Source: Homalodisca vitripennis (lineage: Eukaryota; Arthropoda; Insecta; Hemiptera; Cicadellidae). Taken from it: 64,000 nt of DNA. The stretch is taken from positions 197,544,001 through 197,608,000 of the forward strand of contig NC_060207.1 in assembly GCF_021130785.1 (NCBI RefSeq), written 5' to 3'. This document shows positions 1-10,999 of the stretch, piece after piece. The translations under genes were made by a program, and so were the position numbers. Below the pieces are notes generated by a model. That model saw only the letters and a program-made list of their open reading frames with translations. It ran no database searches and had not been told where the DNA came from. How positions within the stretch are numbered: position 1 is the first letter of the stretch; every line of letters starts with the position of its first letter.

Positions 1-2690
1 GCCAGAGCTATTTTAAACGATATTTCTATTTTGCTTTATAAATGCATTATAACTGAGATACAATTATTTATTTTCATAAATTGAAAGGTCCCCATTTTGT
101 AATACTAACAGTGATTTACAATTAAGTTATTGAACAATGGGGAAGGATAAATTTTTCTTGAAATTGCCTGATAACTAATAAAAATTTTATATTTATGTTT
201 AGTAATATCCTATATAAAATGTTTAAGTTTTACAAAAATGTGTATATCCATAATCGTATATCTTTTTATCCTTTCAAACTTTTCAAAGTAACTTGGGTTA
301 GCAATTATAAATAGTTTATTAATAGGTTTTATTGGAATCGGCTAAAATATACGCTAATTATAGTATTCACCAATATTTACGCATTACTCCTGTATACTTT
401 GTAGCTATCTCTAACTTTACTGGACAAAAAGTAAAACATAATATTATGCATGACTTAGGTAGAAAATTTTGAATTATGTTTTCCCCTTTACGATGAAAAT
501 ATAGCTGAGATATAAGTGTTCCTTTTCTAAAATTAAACGGCCACCATCTTGAAACCATAGGAGATTCCAAAAGAAATAAAGAAATTCATATTTTTAACTT
601 TTACTTATATTTCTAGAAAACGTGTCTCTTTTTTCGGTGTATGTTAGGAAATTGGTGACTTTTGTACTAGTCAAAAGGACTGTTGTCTTGTAACTTAAAT
701 TGTTTTAAAACTAAACAAACTTCAAATGCTGTGGCACAGTTCAACAGAACTGATGCACACACTACTGCAAATTTTTACACACGAATGGATTCAAATGGAT
801 TACTAATACTGACTCTGTACCAAGTTTTATATGAATTGTGTGTATTAAGAATTACAACAGTTATCGTTTTCACAATTATACCCGCAGTTCGCATAGTATT
901 ATAAACAGCCACTGTCTTAAGAGACATAAAACGCAAGTAAGAAAAGCGTATATTACAAATTTACTGAATATTATAAGAAAACTGAATTTTGTTCTGTGCA
1001 ATAAATGATACCCACAACATTGTTCACGCTATGTTACACATTAACTGAAATAACCAGATTTCTTTTTAATTTTCTCTATGATGCATAATAACAGTGATAT
1101 CACTATTTATTTCCTAAATTTCAAGGCCTTGAAATCTATACCGCAAAAAGGTATAAAAATTAAAATAATGACAACTGTTTAAATTTACTTAATATATTTT
1201 TATAAAGAGTAATACAACGCGTATACGGGAAACAGCTGGGTTAAAGTTGATTCGTAATTACAGTTATATACTTGTGCTATATACACACAAATTCGAATCA
1301 TCTTAAAAGCTTTTTATTGATTAGGATTGGCTAACGACTCATACAAGCTAGGTGCGAATAATGCCTCTTTACCAAGTTTAGTCTGGATTTAGTAAAACGT
1401 CTGGCAGCGATCGTATAATCATGCTCACGTAATTATTGAATTATAATTATTTGTATCATTGTGGTTTTTATTCTGGGGTTAACAACATATGATAAAATTT
1501 TAGAATTGTCACAAAATTTTGTAATGACAGTCATTGCAATAGGCAGATTTCTAAAAACGTAGTACAATCATTATGGTATTTTAATGTGTGACTTAGTACC
1601 ACATACAGCCTACTACGTGACATATGGTGAGGTTCTATGGTGCACAGTAATGGGTGTTATAGCATGCGTTGTCATTTCACTTAGTATTTAATTTATTTGG
1701 AATTTTAAAGGCATTAACAGTAATAATGTTATAAATGTAATTATTTACTTATTTTACGTACTTTTCAAAAATAATTTAGTGTGCCTACCATCAAATATTA
1801 TACGTTGTTCTTTAAGAAACGTTAATTAGACTGCCATTATGACGTGGCAACATTTTACAAAACGTTAACTACATATTTCAACCTATGTCAAAACAATGTA
1901 ACGTTTACCTGTGTAAATGTTGTTTTCTCATGTTTAACACGATTCTAACCCTGGCACTGTATACAAAAATCTATACTTGTGCCCTCGGTACCTTGTTTAC
2001 GGTTAGTATTGAACTAATTATGGTTAAAACTTATAGAAACGAGAAGTCACTTATCAAATAGAAAGTTTCCTGTCAGTTTTTAGTTAAAAAAAATACCACA
2101 AGTAGCATTATTAAAAATCGCCCAAAGCACAGCCACGTTTAAGTGCCAATCGCCAAGCCGTCTAAAACGTTGAAATTTTAATCTGAGTATGTTATAGATA
2201 GCGATTCTTCAAACTCTGTCTGTGATCGTATCAATTTTTATTGTTACCATATACGTTGTACTGAATCAACTCTTCCACTGATTTCATTTTATATGATTAA
2301 CAGGTTTAACAGGGTTCATCAGCCTCTCCTTTAATCAATTTTAAATTAAATTTTTAATAGTACAGCTCAGGCTTTTTTTGTAATAAGGCATTATTGTTTA
2401 CAGTTAAATGTTATTTATATTCAAGTGCGGAATTTAAATTTTTATAAAGAATAAATAAATTTTTTTGAGAGTACATTACGTATAAAAACATATTTTAAAT
2501 AGTTTATAAATCACGCATAAGTGATTTTAAATGAAAATAAATTTTCAACTGTTTTGTGTGGTTATAGGAAATCAAATTTTTCCTAATAACAAGCTTATCT
2601 TTAAATTTGAGATAAAAGGCCACTGATTTACAATTTATTCTGATGGTATTACTGAAACCACTCAAGTAGAAACGGTTAATCAGGGCTCCA
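1..2690. other. AT-rich non-coding stretch
   Basis: No open frame longer than about 75 codons and no recognisable domain, RNA gene or long repeat was seen here. The sequence is AT-rich throughout with short homopolymer runs. The two short open frames (minus 367-570, plus 683-904) have low-complexity composition and no family resemblance, and I treat them as chance. Confidence 0.6.
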
Positions 2691-2694
2691 GAAG

Positions 2695-2925
2695 CGTTTA
2701 GCGTTATCATTACTGGAATTAGAGGGAGACTCCCTGTGATTGATTGTTTAAGGGGAGGGCAAGGGATGTTAGTGACAAGCCTCTCTCTCCCCATCCATTC
2801 GCCGCAAGGTACCCTCACAGATAGAGGACAAACGGTTGCCCCTACTTCTGTGGACACTTATATTTCTCTGACAGCATCATCAAGAACTAATTCAACTCCC
2901 AGCCCACTAGCGCTTGACGTGATGA
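2695..2925. other. GC-richer patch of unknown origin
   Basis: This roughly 230-bp patch is clearly richer in G+C than its surroundings and is open in one frame on each strand (minus up to 2857, plus 2736-2930). Neither translation matches a family I recognise. Sharp compositional edges in AT-rich DNA suggest a fragment of a mobile element, but this is inference. A repeat-library search of the patch would decide. Confidence 0.3.
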
Positions 2926-2929
2926 AATG

Positions 2930-2966
2930 AAATTCAAGTTCAAGTCCAAAAAGTCTTTATTCAATA
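2930..2966 (-). mobile_element. possible 3' end of a non-LTR retroelement
   Basis: On the minus strand an AATAAA hexamer (2956-2961) is followed by two TTGAA-type units (CTTGAACTTGAATT). Short TTGAA-like 3' repeats after a poly(A) signal occur at the ends of some CR1/L2-type non-LTR elements, so this may be such a 3' terminus with its body lying at higher coordinates. No coding remnant supports it, so the call is weak. Confidence 0.2.
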
Positions 2967-3194
2967 ATTGCGTTATATGCATTTATACATTTCATGTCCA
3001 GTTTAATAAGCAATGGTTTAATCGTAAAAACTATTTCTAAATCTGATTTATTATTTCTTTATAACAAATATGAAATGTTTGTTCATATTTTTATAGATTA
3101 TAAATAATTTGTGTTATAAGACAAAAGTATTTTACATCCTGTTTGTTAAAACTTTATTGTCAATAAGAATTTCAATAATAATTTTTTTTTTTTG

Positions 3195-3971
3195 ACGTGA
3201 CAACGTCTTAAATTAGGTTGCGGCTCGGAGTCACTCATGAAAAAAGTGTTAACGCCCGGTAAACGTTACGATGCCCGTCCAGTGGGTCCGCCGCACGGGA
3301 TCCGCACGGATAAAGCAGATAACTGTGGGACCGCCGCACGGGATAAAGCAGATAACTATGTTTATTCGTGAAAATGTGGAGTGCTTAGATTCGTCATTTA
3401 CAACAACTACAACAATAAAGGTAAATAATTGTACACTGATATTTCATTATCGTAAACTATGATTGATTGATTAATTGTTAGATTGACACAAAAGTTGAGA
3501 AAACTGAGTTTATAGGTTATGTCATAACTATTGACAAATGTTGATAGTGTTAAGTAAATTATTAGTTTAAATCACTCTGCAATCAATCGTAATTCAGTCG
3601 ATTGAGAAGAAACAGCGCGTATTGCTAGTCAAACATTTAAAATAACAAATTATAACCTCTAACCTGTCATAATAGTGCGACCAAACAAAAGAACTAAACC
3701 GACCAATCACCACGCGCGGAGTTAGAATTTAACTGTGTTTAGCAAGAATTTCAAATTCCAATTTTAGTAAATGTTTTATTCAACTTTACCATTTACAATA
3801 ACAAATTTTAATTAATTTCAAATTATGTACAATGTTTTAGTAAACAAAATATATTTCTATAGTTAAAATTTGTGCAATTCTTATTTTCATTCAATTCCTT
3901 GTTCCTATTGTGCAATTTTAATAATATTCATATCAATAAATATTCTACCGAGAAAAAAGACGTTGTCACGT
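3195..3971. mobile_element. 777-bp unit with 14-bp terminal inverted repeats
   Basis: The 14-mer ACGTGACAACGTCT at 3195-3208 is matched perfectly in inverse orientation at 3958-3971. Both ends are flanked outward by T-rich (left) and A-rich (right) sequence, so the symmetry may extend a few bases. The interior has no long open frame. Near the left end is a GC-rich block with an internal direct repeat (the CCGCCGCACGGGAT plus ATAAAGCAGATAACT module appears twice between about 3284 and 3356). This looks like a non-autonomous DNA transposon (MITE-like). I could not identify the superfamily and saw no certain target-site duplication. Confidence 0.5.
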
Positions 3972-4373
3972 AAAATCTTTGCCCGTAAAACCGACTTTAC
4001 AGGCAACCATAATTTTTGAAGTGAAAACTTCTTTAGGCGCGTTGAGCGTTTTGGTAGAGGGTAAAATCCTCGGTTCGCGTCACCGACATGCTAATGATAC
4101 TAACCTGCATGAAAAAGTCAGTCTCGCTGTGTTTTTTAACCATAGACTTGGCCGTGGACTACTAACCTGCATGAAAAAGTCAGTCTCGCTGTGTTAAAAC
4201 TGTCCCGGCGGAGTATGAAAACAGAACTGCGAAAATCAGTGACCTTTACGGCTTCCTCTCGCGATTTTAAAAGTGAAGCCAATGTCGTACAATTCTGTAA
4301 GATGCGTCAAATTAAAGCTCTTAATATTGGCAATCTATTGGTTTCATTTTTAAATATTAAAAAAAATTTCTAA
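3972..4373 (+). other. repeat-like segment with a 35-bp direct duplication
   Basis: The sequence next to the inverted-repeat unit is GC-richer than background and open in successive plus frames (3979-4197 and 4191-4373). Neither product is recognisable. A 35-bp segment is duplicated directly at 4099-4133 and 4161-4195, 62 bp apart, each copy containing AACCTGCATGAAAAAGTCAG. The composition and position suggest more of the same mobile-element complex rather than a host gene. Confidence 0.35.
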
Positions 4374-4929
4374 ATAATTTTGATTATTGTTTAAATTTTA
4401 CATAGCGTTTACAATGACAAGAAAAAAGTAGTAAGCGAGGATTTTTTTTTATTTTTTGGTCAGACAAAATGTGTCAGCGAGAAAGTTGTGTGAAAATAGA
4501 TGAATATTTTTTTTTGTAATTTATCATTTTTTTATTGGAAGTTTTAGTTTAGCCTGTAGTAGCGTATGAAGTGATGAGTGAACGTTTCTGCTGGAACTGT
4601 AGTTGGCGCATTGGCTCACTGATACCATATTAACTCAATAAATTAGTTTATTGTGCAATAAAAATTACGAAAGAACCAAGTTAATTTAACTTAATTTATT
4701 AGTTTTAAAAATATTGTGGGTTTAATTGTTATTGCAATTATATACTTTATCCGTAGCAATAACTGTATTATTTACAACGGTGTTCAACTCACTGTTGTTC
4801 ACTCGGTGTTTACTCACTTGTATTCTATGTTTAACTAACTATTAATATTGAGCAGTTACAACAAGTATAATGATTGCATTGAACTTTTTTTTCATTAAAA
4901 TAATATTCTTTAATACTTACAGTACTTTT

Positions 4930-5103
4930 TTACAATGGAGCGGCGAGTTCCTCCACATCACTGGCGTCACTATCCTCTTCACTATCGCTGGTCTCAGAAT
5001 CACCGATGTTTATTATAAAACTTTCACTAATACATCGACTATTTCTGACTGTATTATGTGCGCGTTGGACGCTTTTTGGATAAGTATAATTTTGTGAGTC
5101 ACG
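4930..5103 (-). CDS. partial coding remnant with acidic C-terminus, function unknown
   Basis: On the minus strand a frame of 57 codons without an ATG runs from 5103 to a TAA at 4930-4932. The last 24 residues are strongly acidic and serine-rich (ETSDSEEDSDASD, then VEELAAPL and stop), a composition unlikely in random AT-rich DNA and typical of real acidic protein tails. The preceding part contains PKSVQRAHNTVRNSR. Upstream the frame closes at a TGA (5104-5106) exactly where the perfect inverted-repeat unit begins, so the coding sequence looks interrupted there. It could be the C-terminus of a transposase or of a host nuclear protein. I recognise no family. Confidence 0.4.
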   Translation of the reverse strand, partial: RDSQNYTYPKSVQRAHNTVRNSRCISESFIINIGDSETSDSEEDSDASDVEELAAPL

Positions 5104-5105
5104 TC

Positions 5106-5537
5106 AACAATACGTTATAGTAGCAGTACATCTGTAATTGTAAATGTGACGCGTTGTAGATTTAAGTATTAGAGTGTAGAATACATAAGTAAAGTTAAAT
5201 TGACCACGTGGGAAGTTCAAAAGTGAGTATGAAACATATTAATATTTTTTATACAGATAAATGAATAATGAAAACAACGAATATATTTTTAAACATTTTT
5301 AATATTTGTACGAATATTTGTATTTAAAATTTAGCATTATTAATTTTAATTTATGTTTTTAATATTTAACCTCTTCATCATGAAATGAGTATTATTACGG
5401 TATAAGATTTATCTTACTAGCGTGGTAAAATAGATTTCTAGTTATTTGATAATATTTTTTCGTGGATTTTAAAATTGGAAAATTAAAAACGCGTCACATT
5501 TACAATTACAGATGTACTGCTACTATAACGTATTGTT
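5106..5537. mobile_element. foldback element with perfect 50-bp inverted arms
   Basis: Positions 5106-5155 and 5488-5537 are perfect reverse complements over 50 bp (left arm begins AACAATACGTTATAGTAG). They enclose about 330 bp of AT-rich DNA with no open frame. Perfect identity of the arms points to a recent insertion or gene conversion. The left arm abuts the end of the acidic coding remnant. No clear target-site duplication is visible at the arm ends, so the true termini may differ slightly. A MITE or foldback transposon is the likely class. Confidence 0.6.
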
Positions 5538-7075
5538 TAATTACTAATTACGGAACTTAATAGTTCCGTTTTTCACTTCTATCGGCAGTCCCACGACTGC
5601 TACTGTTTTTTTTTTTTTGTAAAATCTGATTTCACTAATCCAATTTGGACAGTTAATGAGATTGTGTGAAACATTTATACAAAATAGAACATGTTTGTAA
5701 AACATCCTAATAGTTACTTTAACGCGGGCAGTAGCAAAAATAACAGCATAGTCTTCCAGTTTGTATCACGACCAAATATGACTTACACAGTTAAATTCTT
5801 GAAATATTTCGACCTTGCTGAGGATAATTCATCAGTGAACAGATTTCACTGCAAGGTATCTCCAGTTTCAGTTTAGGCCACTGAAGATGGCTGTCCATAG
5901 TGAAACTGAAATATTTTAAGAAGTTAAGTGAGTCATAAATGTCTCGACCCAGTTTCATACAAAAAATCTTGCCTCTAGCACACCCAATCGACGTTAACGT
6001 GACGTAATGTTCCATACAATTATGCGTTCTACCTTTTAGATATTCCGTATGAAACTACTAGTCATTGTTTACGTTGGTGTAACTTTGTTGATACATTGAA
6101 TAGTAACCAATATCTATCAGCTAAAGTCATGCAACCTCACTGAGTATCTCCATCTTATATCTAATCTCATGTATTTAGTTCATTGAACTTTAGGCTTGTG
6201 ACTGTAGTTATTTGCAAGTGCTTCCAGAGATGAGCTTGGTTTATACTGTCATTGCTCATCTCTTTAATTCTCAGGATGTCATATTCCACCTTCTCATGTA
6301 AAGTTGAAGAACACACATGAGGTATGTTTTTAAAATAACCTTACAATGTTTGAGTACTATGGGCAGATTCTTTGCTTCAAGCTCACCTTACGATAGTGCG
6401 TTGAACCTTGCATTGATTTTCTGCAGTCAATTACTGCAGACAATATAAGGCAACATAGCGGAGAACGCTGAGGGTTGTTGCTGCAATGATGACGTCCAGC
6501 GATCTTTTATCGATTTACTATTGGAGATATAGAAAATAACAATACTGGGGTGATTGTAATATGTAGTTGGATCTATAGCATACTTATAAAACTAAAGTGT
6601 ATTCATCAAAATAATTCCGTTACTCGCATCTTTACGTGTTCCTGTATCCAAACTGGATAATAACTTTTACAATTAAAATAAACAGGGTGAGCGTCATTGT
6701 TTAATTTATCCAGGTTACGTAATGGAAGAGATTGCTCCTGAAAGAAACCCAAAATGAGTGTTCAATATAAAATACAGAATACAATGATATAGAAATGTTT
6801 CTAAGCTGTTCGATTTATATACCAATATGAGTACGCCACACTATTTATTGCATATCGATTTGATGCAATTTTTCTAGTATATATTTTATTCTATCAGGCT
6901 ACACGAATTAATATATAGTATGTTAACATGTCATATGACTGTAAGAAGATCTTTTAGTAATTAAGTTATTCAGAAATTACTTCGATTCCATTCTGTTTAC
7001 CCATAAGACAATGAATGCAAACATTTTCAACTAAACTCCATGGAGTAATATGCACTATCATTGATGTTGTTTATT
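5538..7075. other. non-coding stretch with one short coding-like fragment
   Basis: Apart from a 23-codon open run on the minus strand at about 5612-5544 (containing VVGLPIEVKNG, closed by TAG next to the foldback unit), nothing coding-like was seen. The two 61-74 codon frames around 5691-6015 overlap on opposite strands and resemble no family. The fragment next to the foldback unit may be more mobile-element debris. Confidence 0.4.
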
Positions 7076-7079
7076 AAAA

Positions 7080-7200
7080 ATAAGTTTCATTAAAATATTC
7101 TCAAAAAAGCCTATAAGTTGCTCTCGAGATATTGAGTTGACAGCAGACAGAAATAAAATCTCTCCAATCTCTAGAGTACTAGGCTTTGCTAACACTCAGC
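7080..7200 (+). repeat. copy of dispersed repeat family with GCTAACGCTCAGCC end
   Basis: This segment shares CTCTCGAGATAT, a CTCTAGAGTACTAGGCTTTG block and a terminal GCTAACACTCAGCC with the segment at 34095-34275. Other members occur at about 9365-9545, 27460-27610 and 60040-60142 (plus), and 31755-31880 and 57618-57735 (minus). All are diverged and non-coding. The class is unknown. Confidence 0.45.
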
Positions 7201-9364
7201 CAATGAGTAGTGCCTTACTATGAGGAGATCTATATAGAGATTGCAGCGTAGGAGCTGTAACCAGCAGAATATACCCTCGGTTTGTGGAAAGGATTATTGC
7301 TGCTAGTAATTCGGGCTATAGATTGTGGAAAAACAATTTCTCGCATACAAAGTTTAAACAATGAGTTTTTGATAAATAATTTTAGAGAGTGAAACGTGAC
7401 ATACTCATTTCATTGAGTGTTACCTATTGTCCAGATTAATAAATACTATAACTATTTATTTATATTTGGTTACTATTAGATAATTTATAACTTGTGTGAT
7501 CATACTTTGAAACATGATTTTTATATCTCTCTTTATCAATATTGTTACAATACAATATTTTGCAGTTTTATATTACATTTTTCCCAGTTACTTGTATCAA
7601 AACAAAATATGATATTACAAAATCTAAAATTTACTGAAGGATATCTTACGAATAAGTTTTTTAGTTAGCGTGGTGCAACCTGTAATCAGTTAAATATTTA
7701 TGAATACATTATTATTATGAAAATGAATGTTGACATTTTAAACCAAAACGTAATATTTTTCGTATATTACATTAACAAATTACATCTATATTATTTCCGA
7801 TGGGTTATAATACTTAATACTAACATTTAACTAAGATTATTTCATGTAAAAACGTTAATTCGTGTCCAAGGCTATACTCTGTTACATAAACACTAGACAC
7901 AATGCCTCGTGGGGGTAGAAAACAATTAAATTTATTTGTGTCTGTTTGTCTGTCAAATGACCTATGTCATTGTTGTTATGTCTGTTTGTCCTAAGATTCA
8001 AATTTTGCACAAAGAGTCACTTCTATATAAGAAACATCGAGTTCAGCGATGGTGGATTTCACTAAGCGTTAAGGAATTTCTTTTTTATAATGTTATTGTT
8101 ATGAGTATAATAAAGAAATCTTTTATAAGAGTGGGTATAGAGTTGTATAATCACATATTAAAATATGCAACTATAGATTTAGTAACGACTAGATTTTCGA
8201 TAAATCCCCTTATACGACACATGTACTCCCGTTTGAATAGTATACAGAGAAAACATTGTAATTATTGTAAATAAAAATTAGAATAAATTTCGCGTTTATC
8301 ATTCTTTTCAATATTATAACTGAAAACCTTATAGTTATTTAAGACATGTTTCCATTACCAAATAATATTGAAATGTGTTTTAACTTCTTTTGGATATTTA
8401 CTTTAATCAAACAAATTTCGTGAGATAACTTATAAAAACGTTATTTTATACAATAATTATCAGTTTATTTAACTATAAATTATAATTCAATATTACATAA
8501 GTAATGATTTCTAGTTATAGATAAAAAACCATTTAAATGACGGTGATGTATTTACTATGAGCAACAATTTATGTAAAAAGTTTGGTAGTTATATATTACA
8601 ACCATAAATATAAATACAAGTTAACACCAAATTGATTTAAGTTTCTTCAAATACACTTCTCTAGCTTATTAGCTTATAAACTTTCATAAAACACAACAAA
8701 GGAAACTGTTCTGAGCCACTGCGTACAGTTGGCTATGAGGTCGATTAACTTGGCGAACTATATAAGCCTCATTATAAAATGGTTTCGTTCTTCAAAGTTT
8801 GAAGTCGGTACTTTAAAAGCAAATCTTTTACGACTTTTTAGCAGTTTAGCGGTACTTTCCTGAATTTTTTGTTAACTAGCTACTCTAAGTCTTTATGAAA
8901 ATTGCAAAACCGTTTAAATCCTGGTTCATGCGAGCGGTATAGTACATAAAATGATGCATATCAAAAGCTATTTTTGTTCACTGATGATTTTGGATGAGAG
9001 ATGTACCACCATGATTTCACTTGTTTATTTAGGAGTGGCTGTGTATCTGTATTATATGAACGTCTAATTTTAACATCTATTACACTTTTTAGTACATCAT
9101 ATATGTACACATTTCTCATAGTAAAGTAGAACATGACAAATAAGTTTTTATATATATATATATATATGGTAAAAGTACGCCACGTAACGTGTCGCGTGAC
9201 GTGCTTGCACACGTCTATTGGTAATTTCATTATGTTACATGATTTGCAATTGCTAAAATTGAAATGGCATATTATGTTAATCATTACTTTACACTTTAAT
9301 TCATCGTGCCTTGTTTTTGTTACTATCTGGTTACCCATAAGATGCCAAACTCTGTAAAATGCAT
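7201..9364. other. AT-rich non-coding stretch
   Basis: Open frames here (7936-8274 plus; 8961-9371 minus overlapping 9133-9357 plus) have no recognisable domain, and the latter pair spans a TA microsatellite. I see no RNA gene or long repeat. Confidence 0.45.
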
Positions 9365-9545
9365 ACGCCATATTCGAACTCAGTGTTGCCTAACCTAAAT
9401 AGAAAAAAAATTCTTGCAAAATTCTATAGGACACTGCGTTTTTGAGATATTGTGCAAAAAGACAGACATAGAGAGAGATAGGCAAAAGTGAAGTTTCTGC
9501 AGCCCCTCGAGTGATAGACTTAGCTGACGTTTAGCGCTTTAAAAG
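9365..9545 (+). repeat. copy of dispersed repeat family (GCTCAGCC type)
   Basis: Contains the family hallmarks in order: AGTGTTGCC, a TTTTTGAGATATTGTG block, a CCCCTCGAGTGATAGACTTAG block and a degraded end (GCTGACGTTTAGCG). It aligns by eye with the copy at 34095-34275. No coding potential. Confidence 0.4.
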
Positions 9546-9779
9546 TTCATAAGAATCTATTATCTTACAAGCAAAACTATTTAACTGGATACAAATGTAT
9601 ACCCAAGAATGTATATTTAATGTACTAAATTGTTTCTTAATTACTGCGTCGTGTGCCAGAGAGGGTTAAGCTGAGAAGTGAAGTTGAAGTATCGTTGGAC
9701 ACAAAGGAAGAGCCACTTGATATAATGATTTTGTCTGAAAAGGGCTTAACCTCTTAAGCTTGTTACCTGCCACGTGCTG

Positions 9780-10040
9780 TCGGTTCAATTCAGCACCTAT
9801 GATAAAAGTCTGTTCAATTTAGCACCTATGTTGAAAGTCCGTTCAATTCAGCACCTATGTTAAAAGTCGGTTCAATTCAGCACCTATGTTAAAAGTCGGT
9901 TCAATTCAGCACATATGTTAAAAGTCGGTTCAGTTCAGCACCTATGTTAAAAGTCGGTTCAGTTCACCAACTATGTTAAAAGTCGGTTCAATTCAGCACC
10001 TAAATTAAAAGTCGGTTCAATTCAGCACCTATGTTAAAAT
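9780..10040 (+). repeat. 29-bp minisatellite, nine copies
   Basis: Unit starts (GTTCAATT) lie at 9783, 9812, 9841, 9870, 9899, 9928, 9957, 9986 and 10015, an exact 29-bp spacing. The core is GTTCAATTCAGCACCTATG followed by TTAAAAGTCG. Copies differ by one to a few substitutions and no indels, consistent with expansion by unequal exchange or slippage. 29 is not a multiple of three, so no repeat protein is encoded. Confidence 0.95.
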
Positions 10041-10439
10041 TGAATGCGATGTAGAACATACTAAACAAAATGTTTCCAAAGTGTACATACAATAATAAAA
10101 ATATTGAAAAAAAATGTTTAATGAGCATTTTATAAAGTTATAAATTAAAAGACACAGATTTTAATGAATATTAAAGGCTGACAGTTCAATTTTAGTAAAT
10201 ATAATCATATTAAATTTCGTATATTTTACTTCTTTAGTGACATGAAGAAGTCTTAAATGCAAGGAAACTTGTATATGCGAGATTGATGTAATTTTTCAGA
10301 AGTTTCATCAATAATCAGTCCTCTACTCTATTAAAAACCAAATATGAAAGTAGCAGTTGTTTTACAGTTAACAGTACGAATTATACTTGTCTTAATTAAT
10401 AAAGGGCAACAATGTCATTGTAATTATCTGTTTCTATAT

Positions 10440-10830
10440 TCTACACTCAATAAAGCTAAGGTGCGAGGTGTTGATTCAATGTGAATATTGATTTTAGCTT
10501 GAGTTCATCTTCCTCTTAGTGCAGCGTCTGGTATCTGACGTTTTCACAAAGTTGCTTCCTGAAATCCGAAGACATTTTTTGTTTGATGATGCCTTAAACG
10601 GTGAAAGCGCTTTTTAAATAAATTGAAATTGTGGAAGAAATAAAAATATATTTAAAATTCCGGAGACATTTTCGTGAAGAAATCCAAAAAGTCAGTGACG
10701 ATGAAGCTCAAAATAACTCTTTGCATCGTTTCAACATCAGTCACCTATCCTGCAATATATAGTGTAATCATAGTGTAAAAGTAATCTTATTATCTCATCA
10801 AGTGCATAATTGAATACACTACGATGTTAA
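10440..10830 (+). mobile_element. foldback-family copy A (CTTAGTGCAGCGTCTG)
   Basis: Contains CTTAGTGCAGCGTCTGG at about 10515 and, at about 10690-10735, the internal block GTCAGTGACGATGAAGCTC, then a TCATCAAGTGCATAATTGA block. All three occur in the same order in the better-preserved element at 34528-35008. No open frame. The right inverted arm is not recognisable, so this copy is decayed. Confidence 0.55.
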
Positions 10831-10864
10831 GACACGATTTATATACAAGTTGTAGCAACGAGTT

Positions 10865-10990
10865 TTCTAACATTACTTAGTTATGGTGGTAAGCTGTGGG
10901 TTGATTAAACTTGAATGTTGAGGTTAGCTCCAGTTTAACTTCCTCTTAGTGCAGCGTTCAGAATCTGTTATTGGAGATTTGATTAAAATT
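10865..10990 (+). mobile_element. foldback-family copy B, partial
   Basis: An arm-like piece with GTTGATTAAACTTGAATG, AGCTCCAGTTTAACTTCC and CTCTTAGTGCAGCGTTC in the same order as the left arm at 34528. It lies directly downstream of copy A in the same orientation, which suggests either two insertions or a rearranged element. Confidence 0.45.
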
Positions 10991-10999
10991 AAATAAAAA

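Noticed and set aside
5106..5537. Target-site duplication for the 50-bp inverted-repeat unit
   Set aside because: Flanks (GTC and TAATT sides) show no convincing direct repeat, so none is claimed.
9780..10040. CRISPR-like array (also 23976-24655)
   Set aside because: Units are contiguous tandem repeats without unique spacers, in a eukaryotic context.
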